A stretch of DNA of 64,000 bases from Stappia indica (GTDB taxonomy: Bacteria; Pseudomonadota; Alphaproteobacteria; Rhizobiales; Stappiaceae): assembly GCF_009789575.1 (NCBI RefSeq), contig NZ_CP046908.1:2933501-2997500 (forward strand), given 5' to 3'. The notes under the pieces were generated by a model. That model did no database searches. It was not told where the DNA came from and saw only the letters and a program-made list of their open reading frames with translations. Below are positions 1 to 9,194 of the stretch, one piece after another. Both the position numbers and the translations under genes were made by a program. Position 1 is the stretch's first letter; every line of letters starts with the position of its first letter.

Positions 1-757
1 CGATGATGCCGGCCGACAGCGCGCCGGTGGCCAGCGCCGCCCCCGCAAGGCCCGGCGCCCGGTGACCGAGCGGGCTCATGGCGTTGAAGAGATGCGTGAC
101 GAGGCGCGCGCCGGCGACGGTTGCGGCCAGGGCGGCCGCGTGATCCGCTTCGCTGTGGCCGAGGCTGACCACGACGCCGGCATCGACAAGCCGGCGGATC
201 GTCTCGCTCGGCACGATCTCGGGCGCCAGGGTGACGACAAGCAGCGGCAGGCGGCGGGCGGCTTCGACGAGCTGGGCGATATCGTCCTCGTCCATCGGCC
301 GGATCAGCTCGGCCGCATGGGCGCCCTTGCGCGCGGGGGCGAGATGCGGCCCCTCCAGATGCAGACCGAGGCAGCCGGGCACGCTGGTCGCCGCGCCGAT
401 GGCGGCGCGGATCGCCCGCGCGGTCACCTGCGGCGTGTCGGTGATCAGCGTCGGCAGGAAAGCGGTGGTGCCGAAGCGGCGATGGGCGGTCGCGATGGCG
501 GCGATGGCATCGCGGTCGGGCGCTGAGTTGAACTGCACCCCGCCGCCGCCATTGACCTGCAGGTCGATGAAGCCGGGCACCAGCATGTCGCCGGCCGCCT
601 CGATACGCTGCGCATCGCCCGGCAGGTCGTGGCCGCGCACGATGCCGGCAATGCCGCCGTTTTCCACCAGCAACGTTGCGTTCTCGTGCCAGCTTTCGCC
701 GTCGAAGATCTTGGCGGCAGAAATCGCCAGGGGGCGCCAGGGGGTCTCGTCAGGCAT
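1..757 (-). CDS. nagA: N-acetylglucosamine-6-phosphate deacetylase (3' part beyond the window)
   Basis: Partial: about 252 N-terminal residues are visible and the frame runs off the left edge. The enzyme deacetylates GlcNAc-6-phosphate to glucosamine-6-phosphate in amino-sugar and peptidoglycan recycling. Visible family motifs are the amidohydrolase strand VPGFIDLQVNGGGG near residue 60, the metal-binding HLEGPHL stretch near 130, and HLFNAMSPLGHR near the visible end, with GHSEADH just before it. The ATG at 757 gives the start MPDETPWRPL. It lies 87 bases downstream of the kinase gene stop and in the same direction, so it is probably the last visible gene of the phaZ-kinase-nagA operon. The kinase product is a plausible substrate supplier. 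No frame damage seen. Confidence 0.9.
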   Translation of the reverse strand, partial: MPDETPWRPLAISAAKIFDGESWHENATLLVENGGIAGIVRGHDLPGDAQRIEAAGDMLVPGFIDLQVNGGGGVQFNSAPDRDAIAAIATAHRRFGTTAFLPTLITDTPQVTARAIRAAIGAATSVPGCLGLHLEGPHLAPARKGAHAAELIRPMDEDDIAQLVEAARRLPLLVVTLAPEIVPSETIRRLVDAGVVVSLGHSEADHAAALAATVAGARLVTHLFNAMSPLGHRAPGLAGAALATGALSAGII

Positions 758-844
758 GGTCCGGGCATCCCGCGTCGGGGCCGGCCTGTCGCCGGCGAAA
801 GGGTCCTGCCGCTTTTTGCGCCAGCCGTTTGCGGCGCGCAAGCG

Positions 845-1714
845 TCAGGGGGCGAAAAACGCGCGCTGGGCCATGCGCACCGCGCCGTCCAGCGCATCGC
901 CGAGCGGCGCGGCAAGGTGCGCGGCAAAGGGCGGTGCAAGACGCGGCGCATAGAGCGGGGCAAGGCCGCCCATCAGCACGATGCGCTCGCAGCCGGGCCA
1001 CAGCAGGGCGGCGAGCATTTCCTCCACCTCCAAGGTGAAGGCGGCAAGCAGGGCCTCGGCCTCGCCGTCGCCGGCCTTTGCGGCATCGAAGACCGCCGGG
1101 GCGTGGCGGGCGAAATCGGCTTGGCGGGCGGAGCCGGCGAAGGCGACCATGCGGGCGGGATCGTCGCCGAAGGCGGCAAGCAGCGTCTCGGCGAGAACCC
1201 CGCGCGGGCGCACCCCGTCGCGCGACAGCAGCGCCGATTTCAGCGCCTCGCGGCCGAGCCGGGCGCCGCCCCCCTGGTCGGCGAGATGCACGCCCCAGCC
1301 GCCGACGCTGCGGATCTCTCCGCCCTGGCGGGCGAGAAAGGCCGAGCCGGTGCCGAGGATCGCCATGATGCCGTCATGGGGGCCGAGCGCGCCCTCCAGC
1401 GCGATCTCGCCGTCGCCGACGAGCTCCACCTGCGAGAAGGGAAGGGAGAGAAGCGAGCGGCCGTCGCGGCCGAGCTGGCGGGCGCCGGCAAGGCCGAGCA
1501 GCGCCGGACAGGAGGCGATCGCTTCCGCCGGCAGGCCGGCCTCGGCAAGGGCGCAGCGCGCCGCCGCGATGATGTTTGCGGCGGCCTGCTGCGGATCGGT
1601 CGCGACATTGGCCGGGCCGGCGAGGCCGCGCGAGACGATCTCGCCGTCACGGCCGGCAAGGGCGGCGCGACAGGTGCTGCCGCCGCCGTCGATGGCGATG
1701 AGCCAGGAGCTCAT
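845..1714 (-). CDS. BadF/BadG/BcrA/BcrD-type sugar kinase, probable N-acetylglucosamine kinase
   Basis: The product is 289 aa, the usual size for GlcNAc kinase-like members of the ASKHA ATPase fold. The N-terminal phosphate-binding loop is IDGGGSTCRAAL (residues 7-18). A second nucleotide loop, ILGTGSAF, lies near residue 117, followed by GGWGVHLADQGGGARLG near 137, a stretch typical of NAGK. The adenosine-side motif VLMGGLAPLY lies near 245. It starts 24 bases after the phaZ stop and precedes nagA, so GlcNAc phosphorylation feeding the deacetylase is the natural reading. Substrate is inferred from family and neighbour. Glucosamine or another amino sugar is possible. Confidence 0.85.
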   Translation of the reverse strand: MSSWLIAIDGGGSTCRAALAGRDGEIVSRGLAGPANVATDPQQAAANIIAAARCALAEAGLPAEAIASCPALLGLAGARQLGRDGRSLLSLPFSQVELVGDGEIALEGALGPHDGIMAILGTGSAFLARQGGEIRSVGGWGVHLADQGGGARLGREALKSALLSRDGVRPRGVLAETLLAAFGDDPARMVAFAGSARQADFARHAPAVFDAAKAGDGEAEALLAAFTLEVEEMLAALLWPGCERIVLMGGLAPLYAPRLAPPFAAHLAAPLGDALDGAVRMAQRAFFAP

Positions 1715-1738
1715 GTCGGTGCGCCCACTGCCCGCTGC

Positions 1739-3358
1739 TCAGTGCGTGGCGGGCTGCTCGGCGAGCTTGCGGGCCTGCTCGATCCAGCCGTCGCGGTCGA
1801 TGCGGCCGCGGAAGTCGAGGCGGCTGTCGAGCGCGGCGATCTGCTCGTCGGTGAGCGCGGCGATCTGCCAGTAGTGGAAGATGCCGGCGCCGTTGAGCGC
1901 GGTCTGCAGCTTCGGACCGACGCCGGAAATGGCGGTGAGGTCGTCGGCAACGCCGCCGCGCGGGCTGGCCAGCAGCACCTCGGCCAGCGGATCGGAAGCC
2001 GCCTTTGCGGGCGCCTTGGCGGGCGCCTTCGCCTCTGCCGGCTTCTCGGCGGGCTTTTCGGCAACGGGAATGGTCACCTCGGTGGATGCCGACTTCGCCG
2101 TGTCGGCGGCCTTGGGAGCCGTGGCCGGCAGATGCGCGTGGCTGCGCATGAAGTCGAGGATGCGCGGGGCGATCTCCGAGCGGAAGCGCGAGCCGTTGAA
2201 GACGCCGTAATGGCCGACATCCGGCTGCATGTAATGGGCGCGCATGTCCGGCGAGAGATTGACGCACAGATTGTGCGCCGCCATCGTCTGGCCGCGGCCG
2301 GTGATGTCGTCCTTCTCGCCCTCGACGGTGAGCAGGGCCGAGCGGCGGATGGCGCCGCAATCGACCAGATCGCCGCGATGGCGCATCTTGCCCTTGGCGA
2401 GCGCGTGGCGGATGAACACGGTCTCCACCGTCTGCAGGTAGAACTCAGCCGTCAGGTCCATCACCGCGAGATACTCGTCGTAGAAGTCGCGGTGCTTCTC
2501 GGCATTGTCGCCGTCGCCGGAGACGAGATGCTGGAAGAACTCGTGATGGGCGTTGACATGCCGGTCGAGGTTCATGCTCATGAAGCCCGAAAGCTGCAGG
2601 AAGCCCGGATAGACGTCGCGCATGAAGCCCGGCTGCGGGAACGGCACCTTCATGATGACGTTGCGCTCGAACCAGTCGATGCTCTTGCTCTCGGCCAGGT
2701 CGTTGACGGCGGTCTGGTTGATCCGCGTGTCGATCGGACCGCCCATCAGGGTGACGCTGGCCGGGGCGCAGGGATCGCCATGCGCCTCCATCACCGCCGT
2801 GGCGGCGAGCACCGGGACCGAGGGCTGGCAAACGGCCATGACATGGGTGTCCGGCCCGAGGAACTGCAGCATCTCGATGACGTAGTCGATGTAGTCGTCG
2901 AGATCGAAGCGGCCGTCGGTGAGCGGCACCATGCGCGCATCGATCCAGTCGGTGATGTAGATGTCCGCGCTCGGCAGCATCGTCTCGACCGTGCCGCGCA
3001 GCAGCGTCGCATAGTGGCCGGACATCGGCGCAACCATCAGGATGCGCGGGCCCTTGTGCTTGCGCTCGCCGAGCTTGCGGTCGAAATGCAGGAGGTTGCA
3101 GAACGGCTTCTTCCAGACGATCTCCTCGCGCACCGGCACCTTGACGCCGCTGACGGTGGTCTGGGTGAGGCCGAATTCCGGCTTGCCGTAGCGCCGGGTC
3201 ATCCGCTCGATCATTTCGCAGCCCGCGGCGACCGAGCGCCCGATCGGGGTGTGAGAGAACGGATTGAGCGGGTTTTGGAAGTACAGGCGCGTCATGTCCG
3301 CGCTTGCCCGCAGCGGACTCATCGCCGCATGATTGAATTCATAGACCTGATAGAACAC
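1739..3358 (-). CDS. phaZ: Intracellular polyhydroxyalkanoate depolymerase with fused C-terminal helix-hairpin-helix domain
   Basis: The product is 539 aa and degrades stored polyhydroxybutyrate in the cytoplasm. I chose the GTG at 3358 because it gives the family N-terminus VFYQVYEFNHAA and has a GAGG ribosome site about 8 bases upstream. The open frame extends to 3424. The catalytic domain covers about residues 1-410. The nucleophile is Cys-177 in AVCQPSVP, a Cys instead of Ser as in intracellular PhaZ. The probable His lies in PDVGHYG. Residues about 410-473 are an Ala/Lys/Pro-rich linker. Residues about 474-535 form a helix-hairpin-helix module (ISGVGPKLQTAL, then FRGRIDRDGWIEQA) of the kind found at the C-terminus of alphaproteobacterial NuoE. 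Ordinary PhaZ lacks this tail. First gene of the operon with the kinase and nagA. Confidence 0.92.
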   Translation of the reverse strand: MFYQVYEFNHAAMSPLRASADMTRLYFQNPLNPFSHTPIGRSVAAGCEMIERMTRRYGKPEFGLTQTTVSGVKVPVREEIVWKKPFCNLLHFDRKLGERKHKGPRILMVAPMSGHYATLLRGTVETMLPSADIYITDWIDARMVPLTDGRFDLDDYIDYVIEMLQFLGPDTHVMAVCQPSVPVLAATAVMEAHGDPCAPASVTLMGGPIDTRINQTAVNDLAESKSIDWFERNVIMKVPFPQPGFMRDVYPGFLQLSGFMSMNLDRHVNAHHEFFQHLVSGDGDNAEKHRDFYDEYLAVMDLTAEFYLQTVETVFIRHALAKGKMRHRGDLVDCGAIRRSALLTVEGEKDDITGRGQTMAAHNLCVNLSPDMRAHYMQPDVGHYGVFNGSRFRSEIAPRILDFMRSHAHLPATAPKAADTAKSASTEVTIPVAEKPAEKPAEAKAPAKAPAKAASDPLAEVLLASPRGGVADDLTAISGVGPKLQTALNGAGIFHYWQIAALTDEQIAALDSRLDFRGRIDRDGWIEQARKLAEQPATH

Positions 3359-3635
3359 GTGACCGACCTCGCAATCTCCGTGAGGCAGTGCAGCATAAGC
3401 CGCCTGCCTTTTTTCGCATTGCAAAATAGTATGACAAAGATTAACGCCGCTTCAACCTGTACGGAGGTCCACATCGGCCGAAGCGGTGCGGGGATACCGG
3501 ACGCAGCGGTTCCGCGGAGGAAAACTTCTCGCAACCGCTGCGAAAACGCGAGGCAAGACAGGATCTTGCCGGAAGCGGCCACGCGGTGGAAAAAAGTTGC
3601 GGCGCTAGCGTTTTTTCAGCAGATACCGTTAAAAA

Positions 3636-4793
3636 TCACGATGCAAGATCGGCGACGACGGCGTCCAGGACGAGGCAACCGGCCGGCGTGACGCGCATTC
3701 GCGTGCCGTCGAGTCGTTCCACCATGCCGTGTTCGATGAGGTCGGCGACGCGCCGCGGGTCGATCCGGCGGTCGGAAATCGCCTCGAAACGGGCAAGGTC
3801 GACGCCCTCCACCAGCCGCAGGCCCATCAGCAGGAACTCGTCGCCCTGCTCCTCCTGGGTCAGCGACATGTCCTCCACCAGCCCCTCGCCGCGCGCCTCG
3901 ACGGCGGCGAGCCAGGTCTCGGGGTGGCGCTCGGTGGCGGTGGCGAACTTGCCGTTGCCGCCGGTCAGCCGGCCATGGGCGCCGGGACCGACGCCGACAT
4001 AGTCGCCATAGCGCCAGTAGACGAGATTGTGCCGGCACTCGGCGCCCGGAACGGCATGGTTGGAGACCTCGTAGGCAGGCATGCCGTGGGCGGCGCAGAT
4101 CTCCTGCGTCAGGTCGTAGAGATCGGCGGCGGTGTCGGGATCGGGCACCACCAGCTTGCCGGTGCGGTGCAGCTCGAAATAGGGCGTGCCCTGCTCGATG
4201 GTCAGCTGGTAGAGCGACAGGTGGTCGGCGGCAAGGCCGATCGCTTCCTCCAGCTCGGTGCGCCAGGCGGCGGCACTCTGGTCGGGCCGGGCGTAGATCA
4301 GGTCGAAGGAGATGCGCTCGAAGGTCGAGCGGGCGATGCCGATGGCCGCGCGCGCCTGGGCCGCGTCATGCAGCCGGCCGAGGCGCTTCAGGTCCGCATC
4401 CCGCAAGGACTGCACGCCGAGCGACAGGCGGTTGACGCCGGCCGCGCGATAGCCGCGGAACCGCTCCGCCTCCACCGAGGACGGGTTGGCCTCCATCGAG
4501 ACCTCGACGGTCGGCGAGATTTCCCAGTGGCCGGCGATGGCGTCGAGCACGCGGCCGACGGTCGCCGGGAGCATCAGGGACGGCGTGCCGCCGCCGAGAA
4601 AGATCGAGTCGACCTTCCGTCCGCGCGTGCGGGCGGCGAAATAGGCGAGCTCCCGCTCGAAAGCCGCGGCAAAGCGCGCCTGATCGACGCCGGCATGGCG
4701 GACATGGCTGTTGAAGTCGCAATACGGGCATTTGGCCTCGCAGAAAGGCCAATGCACATAGATGCCGAAACCGCCGTCCGCCTGAGCCATCAT
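3636..4793 (-). CDS. hemW: Radical SAM heme chaperone HemW
   Basis: 385 aa. The [4Fe-4S]/SAM motif is Cys-18, Cys-22, Cys-25 in [10 protein letters not shown]. The CxF after the third Cys is the HemW signature, in contrast to CxC of true HemN coproporphyrinogen oxidase. Further family motifs are FLGGGTPS near 95, VSMEANPSS near 128 and RLSLGVQS near 150. The C-terminal HemN-type domain has EFLLMGLRL. The family binds heme and delivers it to respiratory proteins rather than making porphyrin. It overlaps rdgB by ATGA (4790-4793), so the two are translationally coupled. Often mis-annotated as coproporphyrinogen III oxidase. Confidence 0.95.
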   Translation of the reverse strand: MMAQADGGFGIYVHWPFCEAKCPYCDFNSHVRHAGVDQARFAAAFERELAYFAARTRGRKVDSIFLGGGTPSLMLPATVGRVLDAIAGHWEISPTVEVSMEANPSSVEAERFRGYRAAGVNRLSLGVQSLRDADLKRLGRLHDAAQARAAIGIARSTFERISFDLIYARPDQSAAAWRTELEEAIGLAADHLSLYQLTIEQGTPYFELHRTGKLVVPDPDTAADLYDLTQEICAAHGMPAYEVSNHAVPGAECRHNLVYWRYGDYVGVGPGAHGRLTGGNGKFATATERHPETWLAAVEARGEGLVEDMSLTQEEQGDEFLLMGLRLVEGVDLARFEAISDRRIDPRRVADLIEHGMVERLDGTRMRVTPAGCLVLDAVVADLAS

Positions 4794-5443
4794 GCCTCCA
4801 GGCAGCGCGCCGAGAAGTCCGCGAAGGCGCGGGCCCGGTGCGACAGGGCCTTGTCCGGCCGCGCCCAGCCATGCTTTTCGTCCGCCGACATCTCGCCGAA
4901 GGTGCGGCTCTCGCCGTCCGGCTGGAACATCGGGTCGTAGCCGAAGCCGCCGCTGCCGCGCGGCGGCCACACGGCGGTGCCCTCGACCTCGCCGCGGAAC
5001 AGGGCGATCTCGCCGTCCGGCCAGGCAAGGCACAGCACGGCGACGAAGGACGAGCGGCGGTCCGCCGGATCGGTCGCGCCGGCGGCATGCAGCTTTTCCT
5101 CGATGGTCCGCATGGCCATCGCGAAATCCTTCTCCGGTCCCGCCCAGCGGGCCGAATAGACCCCGGGATCGCCGTTCAGCGCGACGACGCAGAAGCCGCT
5201 GTCGTCGGCGAGCGCCGGCAGGCCGGAGGCCTCGGCGGCCGCGCGGGCCTTCAGCTCGGCATTGGCCTCGAAGGTGGTGCCGGTCTCTTCTGGCTCGGGC
5301 AGGCCGAGCGAGCCGGCCGAGACGACCTCGTAGCCGTAGGGCGCCATCAGGTCTTCGAACTCGCGCAGCTTGCCCGGATTGTGGCTCGCCAGCACGATGC
5401 GGCCGGGCTCGAGCCGGCGCATGGGGGAGGGGGTGTCGGTCAT
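4790..5443 (-). CDS. rdgB: dITP/XTP pyrophosphatase (non-canonical purine NTP hydrolase)
   Basis: 217 aa, normal family length. It removes dITP, dXTP and ITP from the nucleotide pool. Motifs seen are [10 protein letters not shown] near residue 20 (substrate/phosphate loop), ADDSGFCV near 80 (catalytic Asp pair), [11 protein letters not shown] near 163 and SHRARAF near the C-terminus. The start [15 protein letters not shown] is upstream of the conserved core; the Met 7 codons later is an alternative. It lies 7 bases after rph and overlaps hemW, the conserved rph-rdgB-hemW operon of alphaproteobacteria. Confidence 0.96.
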   Translation of the reverse strand: MTDTPSPMRRLEPGRIVLASHNPGKLREFEDLMAPYGYEVVSAGSLGLPEPEETGTTFEANAELKARAAAEASGLPALADDSGFCVVALNGDPGVYSARWAGPEKDFAMAMRTIEEKLHAAGATDPADRRSSFVAVLCLAWPDGEIALFRGEVEGTAVWPPRGSGGFGYDPMFQPDGESRTFGEMSADEKHGWARPDKALSHRARAFADFSARCLEA

Positions 5444-5450
5444 GCGAACC

Positions 5451-6164
5451 TCACGAGATCGCCATCTTCTGCAGGTCGACCAGCCGGCCGATGCCGGACT
5501 TGGCCAGCGCCAACAGCTGCGCGAACTGCTCCTCGGAGAAGGGCGCGCCCTCCGCCGTGCCCTGGATCTCGACGATGCCGCCGGAGCCGGTCATGACGAA
5601 ATTGGCGTCGGTGTCGGCGTCGGAGTCCTCGAGATAGTCGAGGTCGAGCACCGGCTGGCCGGCATGGATGCCGCAGGAAATCGCGGCGATATGGTCCTTG
5701 AGCACCTTGCCGCCGACCATGTCGCGGGCGCGCATCCACTCGATGCAGTCGTGCAGGGCGACCCAGGCGCCGGTGATCGCGGCGGTGCGGGTGCCGCCAT
5801 CGGCCTGGATGACGTCGCAGTCGACGGAGATCTGGCGCTCGCCGAGCAGCGGCAGGTCGACGATGGCGCGCAGCGACCGGCCGATCAGCCGCTGGATCTC
5901 CTGGGTGCGGCCGGACTGCTTGCCCGAGGACGCCTCGCGGCGCATGCGCTCGCCGGTGGCGCGCGGCAGCATGCCGTATTCGGCCGTCACCCAGCCGCGG
6001 CCCTGGCCGCGCAGCCAGGGCGGAATGCGCTCTTCCAGGCTCGCGGTGCACAGCACATGCGTGTCGCCGAACTTGACCAGGCACGACCCTTCCGCGTGCT
6101 TGGAAACGCTCCGTTCCAGCGTCACGGCGCGCAACTCGTCCGCTGCACGTTTGGATGGCCGCAT
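5451..6164 (-). CDS. rph: Ribonuclease PH
   Basis: 237 aa phosphorolytic 3'-5' exoribonuclease that trims tRNA 3' ends. It starts [12 protein letters not shown] at an ATG. The RNase PH core shows [17 protein letters not shown] near residue 40, the phosphate-binding [14 protein letters not shown] near 86, [19 protein letters not shown] near 115 and [13 protein letters not shown] near 200. First gene of rph-rdgB-hemW. It is divergent from hrcA across 6165-6440, an arrangement common in rhizobia. Confidence 0.97.
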   Translation of the reverse strand: MRPSKRAADELRAVTLERSVSKHAEGSCLVKFGDTHVLCTASLEERIPPWLRGQGRGWVTAEYGMLPRATGERMRREASSGKQSGRTQEIQRLIGRSLRAIVDLPLLGERQISVDCDVIQADGGTRTAAITGAWVALHDCIEWMRARDMVGGKVLKDHIAAISCGIHAGQPVLDLDYLEDSDADTDANFVMTGSGGIVEIQGTAEGAPFSEEQFAQLLALAKSGIGRLVDLQKMAIS

Positions 6165-6440
6165 GTCGATCCCCTTCAAGCCTGCCGCGCGGGGCGTCGA
6201 TGCCCCTTGCTCCTGTTTCGCGTCCCTCTTAATCCAATATGGGACCGGAATGAAATGCCTGTCTGCCGCTTGTCCCGTATGGGCGCCCCCGTGCGGGGCC
6301 TCGCCCTTGCGCCTTTGGCATGGGCAATCGCGTGCAGGGCGCACTATATTCGGGGATGCGCCGCACCGCCGGGCGGCAGGAACGACGGGCAGGGGACCTG
6401 AGGTGCCGAAGGTGGATTTGCAGAACCGGGGAGCAGGAAC

Positions 6441-7508
6441 GTGACGCTGGGTGTGCCGTCCGTGAGCCTTGGCGACCTCGACAAGCGGTCGCGGGAGATC
6501 TTCCGCGCCATCGTGGAATCTTATCTCGACACCGGCGAGCCGGTGGGGTCGCGCAACCTGTCGCGCCTGCCGGGCATCCAGCTGTCGCCGGCCTCGATCC
6601 GCAACGTCATGTCGGATCTGGAGCATGCCGGGCTGCTGTATTCGCCGCATACCTCGGCCGGGCGTATGCCGACGGAAGGGGGCCTGCGCTTCTTCGTCGA
6701 TGCGCTGCTGGAGGTGGGCGACCTGACGCGAGAGGAGCGCGACCAGATCGACATCCAGGTCAAGGCGGCGCGCAGCGAGCGCACCAGCGAGCAGCTCTTG
6801 ACCGAGGCCAGCCAGATGCTGTCCGGCCTGTCGCGCGGCGCCGGCGTCGTCTTCTCCCACAAGGCGGATGTGCGCCTGCGCCATGTCGAATTCGTCCGCA
6901 TCGAGCCGCTGAAGGCGCTCGTCGTGCTGGTCGGCGACGACGGTTCGGTGGAGAACCGCATCGTCGACCTGCCGCCGGGCCTGCCGCAGACCGCCCTGAT
7001 CGAGGCGTCGAACTATCTCACCAGCCTGATCCGCGGGCGGACGCTCGCCGAGGCGCGGCGCGAGCTGGAGATCCAGCGCGACCGCCACCAGAAGGAGCTG
7101 GACGAGCTGACCGCCAAGCTGGTGGAAGCCGGCATCGCCACCCGCTCCGGCGTGGTCGATGCGGCCGGCTCGCTGATCGTGCGCGGCCGCTCCAACCTGT
7201 TGTCGCATCTGGAAGCCGAGCAGGACCTGGAGCGCATCCGCCTGCTGTTCGACGACCTGGAGAACAAGCGCGACCTGATCCAGCTCTTGACCGCCGCCGA
7301 GGGCGGCGAGGGGGTGCGCATCTTCATCGGCTCGGAGAACAAGCTGTTCTCGCTCTCCGGCTCCTCCATCGTCGTCTCGCCCTTCCGCGACCAGGACGAC
7401 CGGATCATCGGCGTGCTCGGCGTGATCGGCCCGACGAGGCTGAACTATGCCCGCGTCATCCCGATGGTCGACTATACCGCCCGGCTGGTCGGCCGCCTGC
7501 TGCGCTGA
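6441..7508 (+). CDS. hrcA: Heat-inducible transcription repressor HrcA
   Basis: 355 aa. HrcA represses groESL and related heat-shock genes through CIRCE elements. I chose the GTG at 6441, which has a GGAGCAGGAAC ribosome site immediately upstream. The N-terminal winged helix reads [25 protein letters not shown]. Then come [18 protein letters not shown] and [20 protein letters not shown], all hallmark HrcA segments. The GAF-like dimerisation region and terminal [19 protein letters not shown] are present. Unlike the usual alphaproteobacterial order, grpE does not follow; a MoeB-like gene does. I found no CIRCE repeat upstream. Confidence 0.96.
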   Translation: MTLGVPSVSLGDLDKRSREIFRAIVESYLDTGEPVGSRNLSRLPGIQLSPASIRNVMSDLEHAGLLYSPHTSAGRMPTEGGLRFFVDALLEVGDLTREERDQIDIQVKAARSERTSEQLLTEASQMLSGLSRGAGVVFSHKADVRLRHVEFVRIEPLKALVVLVGDDGSVENRIVDLPPGLPQTALIEASNYLTSLIRGRTLAEARRELEIQRDRHQKELDELTAKLVEAGIATRSGVVDAAGSLIVRGRSNLLSHLEAEQDLERIRLLFDDLENKRDLIQLLTAAEGGEGVRIFIGSENKLFSLSGSSIVVSPFRDQDDRIIGVLGVIGPTRLNYARVIPMVDYTARLVGRLLR

Positions 7509-7541
7509 CCGCCTGCCTCCCTTGATGCCCCGGATCCCCTG

Positions 7542-8348
7542 ATGACCCCGCTTTCGCCCGCAGAACTCGAACGCTATGCCCGCCACATCGTGCTGCAGGA
7601 TGTCGGCGGCCCCGGCCAGCAGAAGCTGAAGGCCGCACGGGTGCTGGTGATCGGCGCCGGCGGGCTCGGCGCGCCGGTGCTGCAATATCTGGCGGCGGCC
7701 GGCGTCGGCACGCTGGGCGTCGTCGACGACGACACCGTGTCGCTGTCCAACCTGCAGCGCCAGGTGATCCACGACACCGACCATCTCGGCGAGCCGAAGG
7801 TGGCGAGCGCGGCCGAGGCGATCGCCCGGCTGAACCCGCATGTGAAGGTCGAGCCGCATGTGGCGCGGCTTGGCGCGATGAACGCGCTGGCGCTGATTTC
7901 GCGCTACGACCTCGTCGTCGACGGGTCCGACAATTTCGCCACCCGCTATCTCGTCTCCGACGCCTGCTTCTTCGCCGGCAAGCCGCTGGTCACCGGCGCC
8001 GTCGGCCGGCTCGACGGCTCGCTGACGCTGCTGAAGCCGTATGAGGCGGGCGAGGACGGCACGCCGAACCCGACCTATCGCTGTCTCTTCCCCGAGCGCC
8101 CGGCCGACGGCTTGCTGCCGACCTGCGCCGAGGCCGGCGTGCTCGGCGCGCTGACCGGCATCGTCGGCACGATGCAGGCGATGGAGGCGATCAAGGAGAT
8201 CGTCGGCTTCGGCGAGGGCCTGCTCGGCCGGCTGCTGCTGGTCGACACCCGCTCCATGCGCTTCGAGACGATCCGCTATCGCTGGAACGCCAAGAACCCG
8301 CTGAACGGCACCGTCCGCAAGCGCTTCGACGAGTTGGCCGGCGCGTGA
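7542..8348 (+). CDS. moeB: Molybdopterin-synthase adenylyltransferase-like protein (MoeB/ThiF/HesA family)
   Basis: 268 aa, family E1-like enzyme that adenylates the C-terminal Gly of a small sulfur-carrier protein (MoaD or ThiS). The ATP-binding [19 protein letters not shown] begins near residue 38. The Asp-rich [13 protein letters not shown] near 62 and [14 protein letters not shown] near 127 fit the family. The two CxxC zinc pairs of E. coli MoeB are not present: the first position reads TYRC rather than CYRC, and the C-terminus has no Cys pair. This is therefore a zinc-less variant. Partner (MoaD versus ThiS) cannot be told from the window. Confidence 0.85.
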   Translation: MTPLSPAELERYARHIVLQDVGGPGQQKLKAARVLVIGAGGLGAPVLQYLAAAGVGTLGVVDDDTVSLSNLQRQVIHDTDHLGEPKVASAAEAIARLNPHVKVEPHVARLGAMNALALISRYDLVVDGSDNFATRYLVSDACFFAGKPLVTGAVGRLDGSLTLLKPYEAGEDGTPNPTYRCLFPERPADGLLPTCAEAGVLGALTGIVGTMQAMEAIKEIVGFGEGLLGRLLLVDTRSMRFETIRYRWNAKNPLNGTVRKRFDELAGA

Positions 8349-9106
8349 ACGGCTTCTTCCGCCTGCGCCGGCAACAACCGGTCCTGCCCGAGGAGATCAC
8401 GCTGGAGATCGACGGGCGGGAGCAGCGCATCGTGCTGCGCGGCAACCCGCAGGCGCGACGCTACATCCTGCGGGTGCCGCCGGACGGCGGCGCGCCGGTG
8501 CTGACCGTGCCGAAAGGCGGAACCCTGGCCACCGCGCGCGACTTCGCGCAGCGCCAGCGCGGCTGGCTGGCCGGGCGGCTGGGCGAGCGGCCCGAGGCGG
8601 TGCCTTTCGCGCAAGGCGGCGTGATCCCGCTGCGCGGGGCGGCGCACCGGATCGTTGCAGCGGGGGGCTTGCGCGGACTGGTGCGCGCCGAGCCGGCGCC
8701 GGAGCCGGAAGACGATGAGGTTGGCCGCCTCTTGGTGCCGGGCGCTGCCGAACACATCGCCCGCAAGCTCACCGATTGGCTGAAGCGCGAGGCGCGGCGG
8801 GACCTGGAGCGCGCGGTCGCGCACCACGCGGCAGCGCTCGGCCGCACGCCTTCGGCGCTCACCCTGCGCGATACCCGCAGCCGCTGGGGTTCCTGCACGT
8901 CGGACGGACGGCTGTCCTTCTCCTGGCGGCTTGTGCTTGCGCCGCCGTCGATCCTCGATTACGTCGCTGCCCATGAGGTCGCCCATCTCGCCGAGATGAA
9001 CCACGGTCCGCGCTTCTGGGCCCATTGCCGCCGCCTTGCCCCGCATACGGAGGAGGCGCGCGACTGGCTGAAGCGCGAGGGCGGCCGCCTGCATCTCTAC
9101 GGCTGA
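8345..9106 (+). CDS. YgjP-like (DUF45, M48-type) zinc metallopeptidase
   Basis: 253 aa. The GTG start at 8345 overlaps the moeB stop (GTGA), so it is translationally coupled. The N-terminal half carries the DUF45 segment [16 protein letters not shown]. Next comes [10 protein letters not shown] near residue 180, a family hallmark. The zinc-binding [18 protein letters not shown] near 213 supplies HExxH and the third His. The protein is cytoplasmic (no signal peptide). Physiological substrate is not known for this family. Confidence 0.85.
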   Translation: MNGFFRLRRQQPVLPEEITLEIDGREQRIVLRGNPQARRYILRVPPDGGAPVLTVPKGGTLATARDFAQRQRGWLAGRLGERPEAVPFAQGGVIPLRGAAHRIVAAGGLRGLVRAEPAPEPEDDEVGRLLVPGAAEHIARKLTDWLKREARRDLERAVAHHAAALGRTPSALTLRDTRSRWGSCTSDGRLSFSWRLVLAPPSILDYVAAHEVAHLAEMNHGPRFWAHCRRLAPHTEEARDWLKREGGRLHLYG

Positions 9107-9194
9107 CCCGGCAGACCTGCCCCGCCAGCCGCCCTCTCCCCACCGGCGCCCGCCCGAACTCGCGGCCGCGCGCCGCCGCCAGAAGGCCGCTCGC

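Noticed and set aside
629..3691. Very long plus-strand open frame (about 1020 codons) opposite the kinase and phaZ genes
   Set aside because: Antisense shadow of GC-rich coding DNA; no family motifs, high Arg/Gly/Ala/His content, and fully explained by the minus-strand genes.
6165..6440. CIRCE element or RpoH promoter upstream of hrcA
   Set aside because: No TTAGCACTC-N9-GAGTGCTAA repeat; the best RpoH-like match (CTTG, 17 bases, TCTTAAT) is too weak to list.
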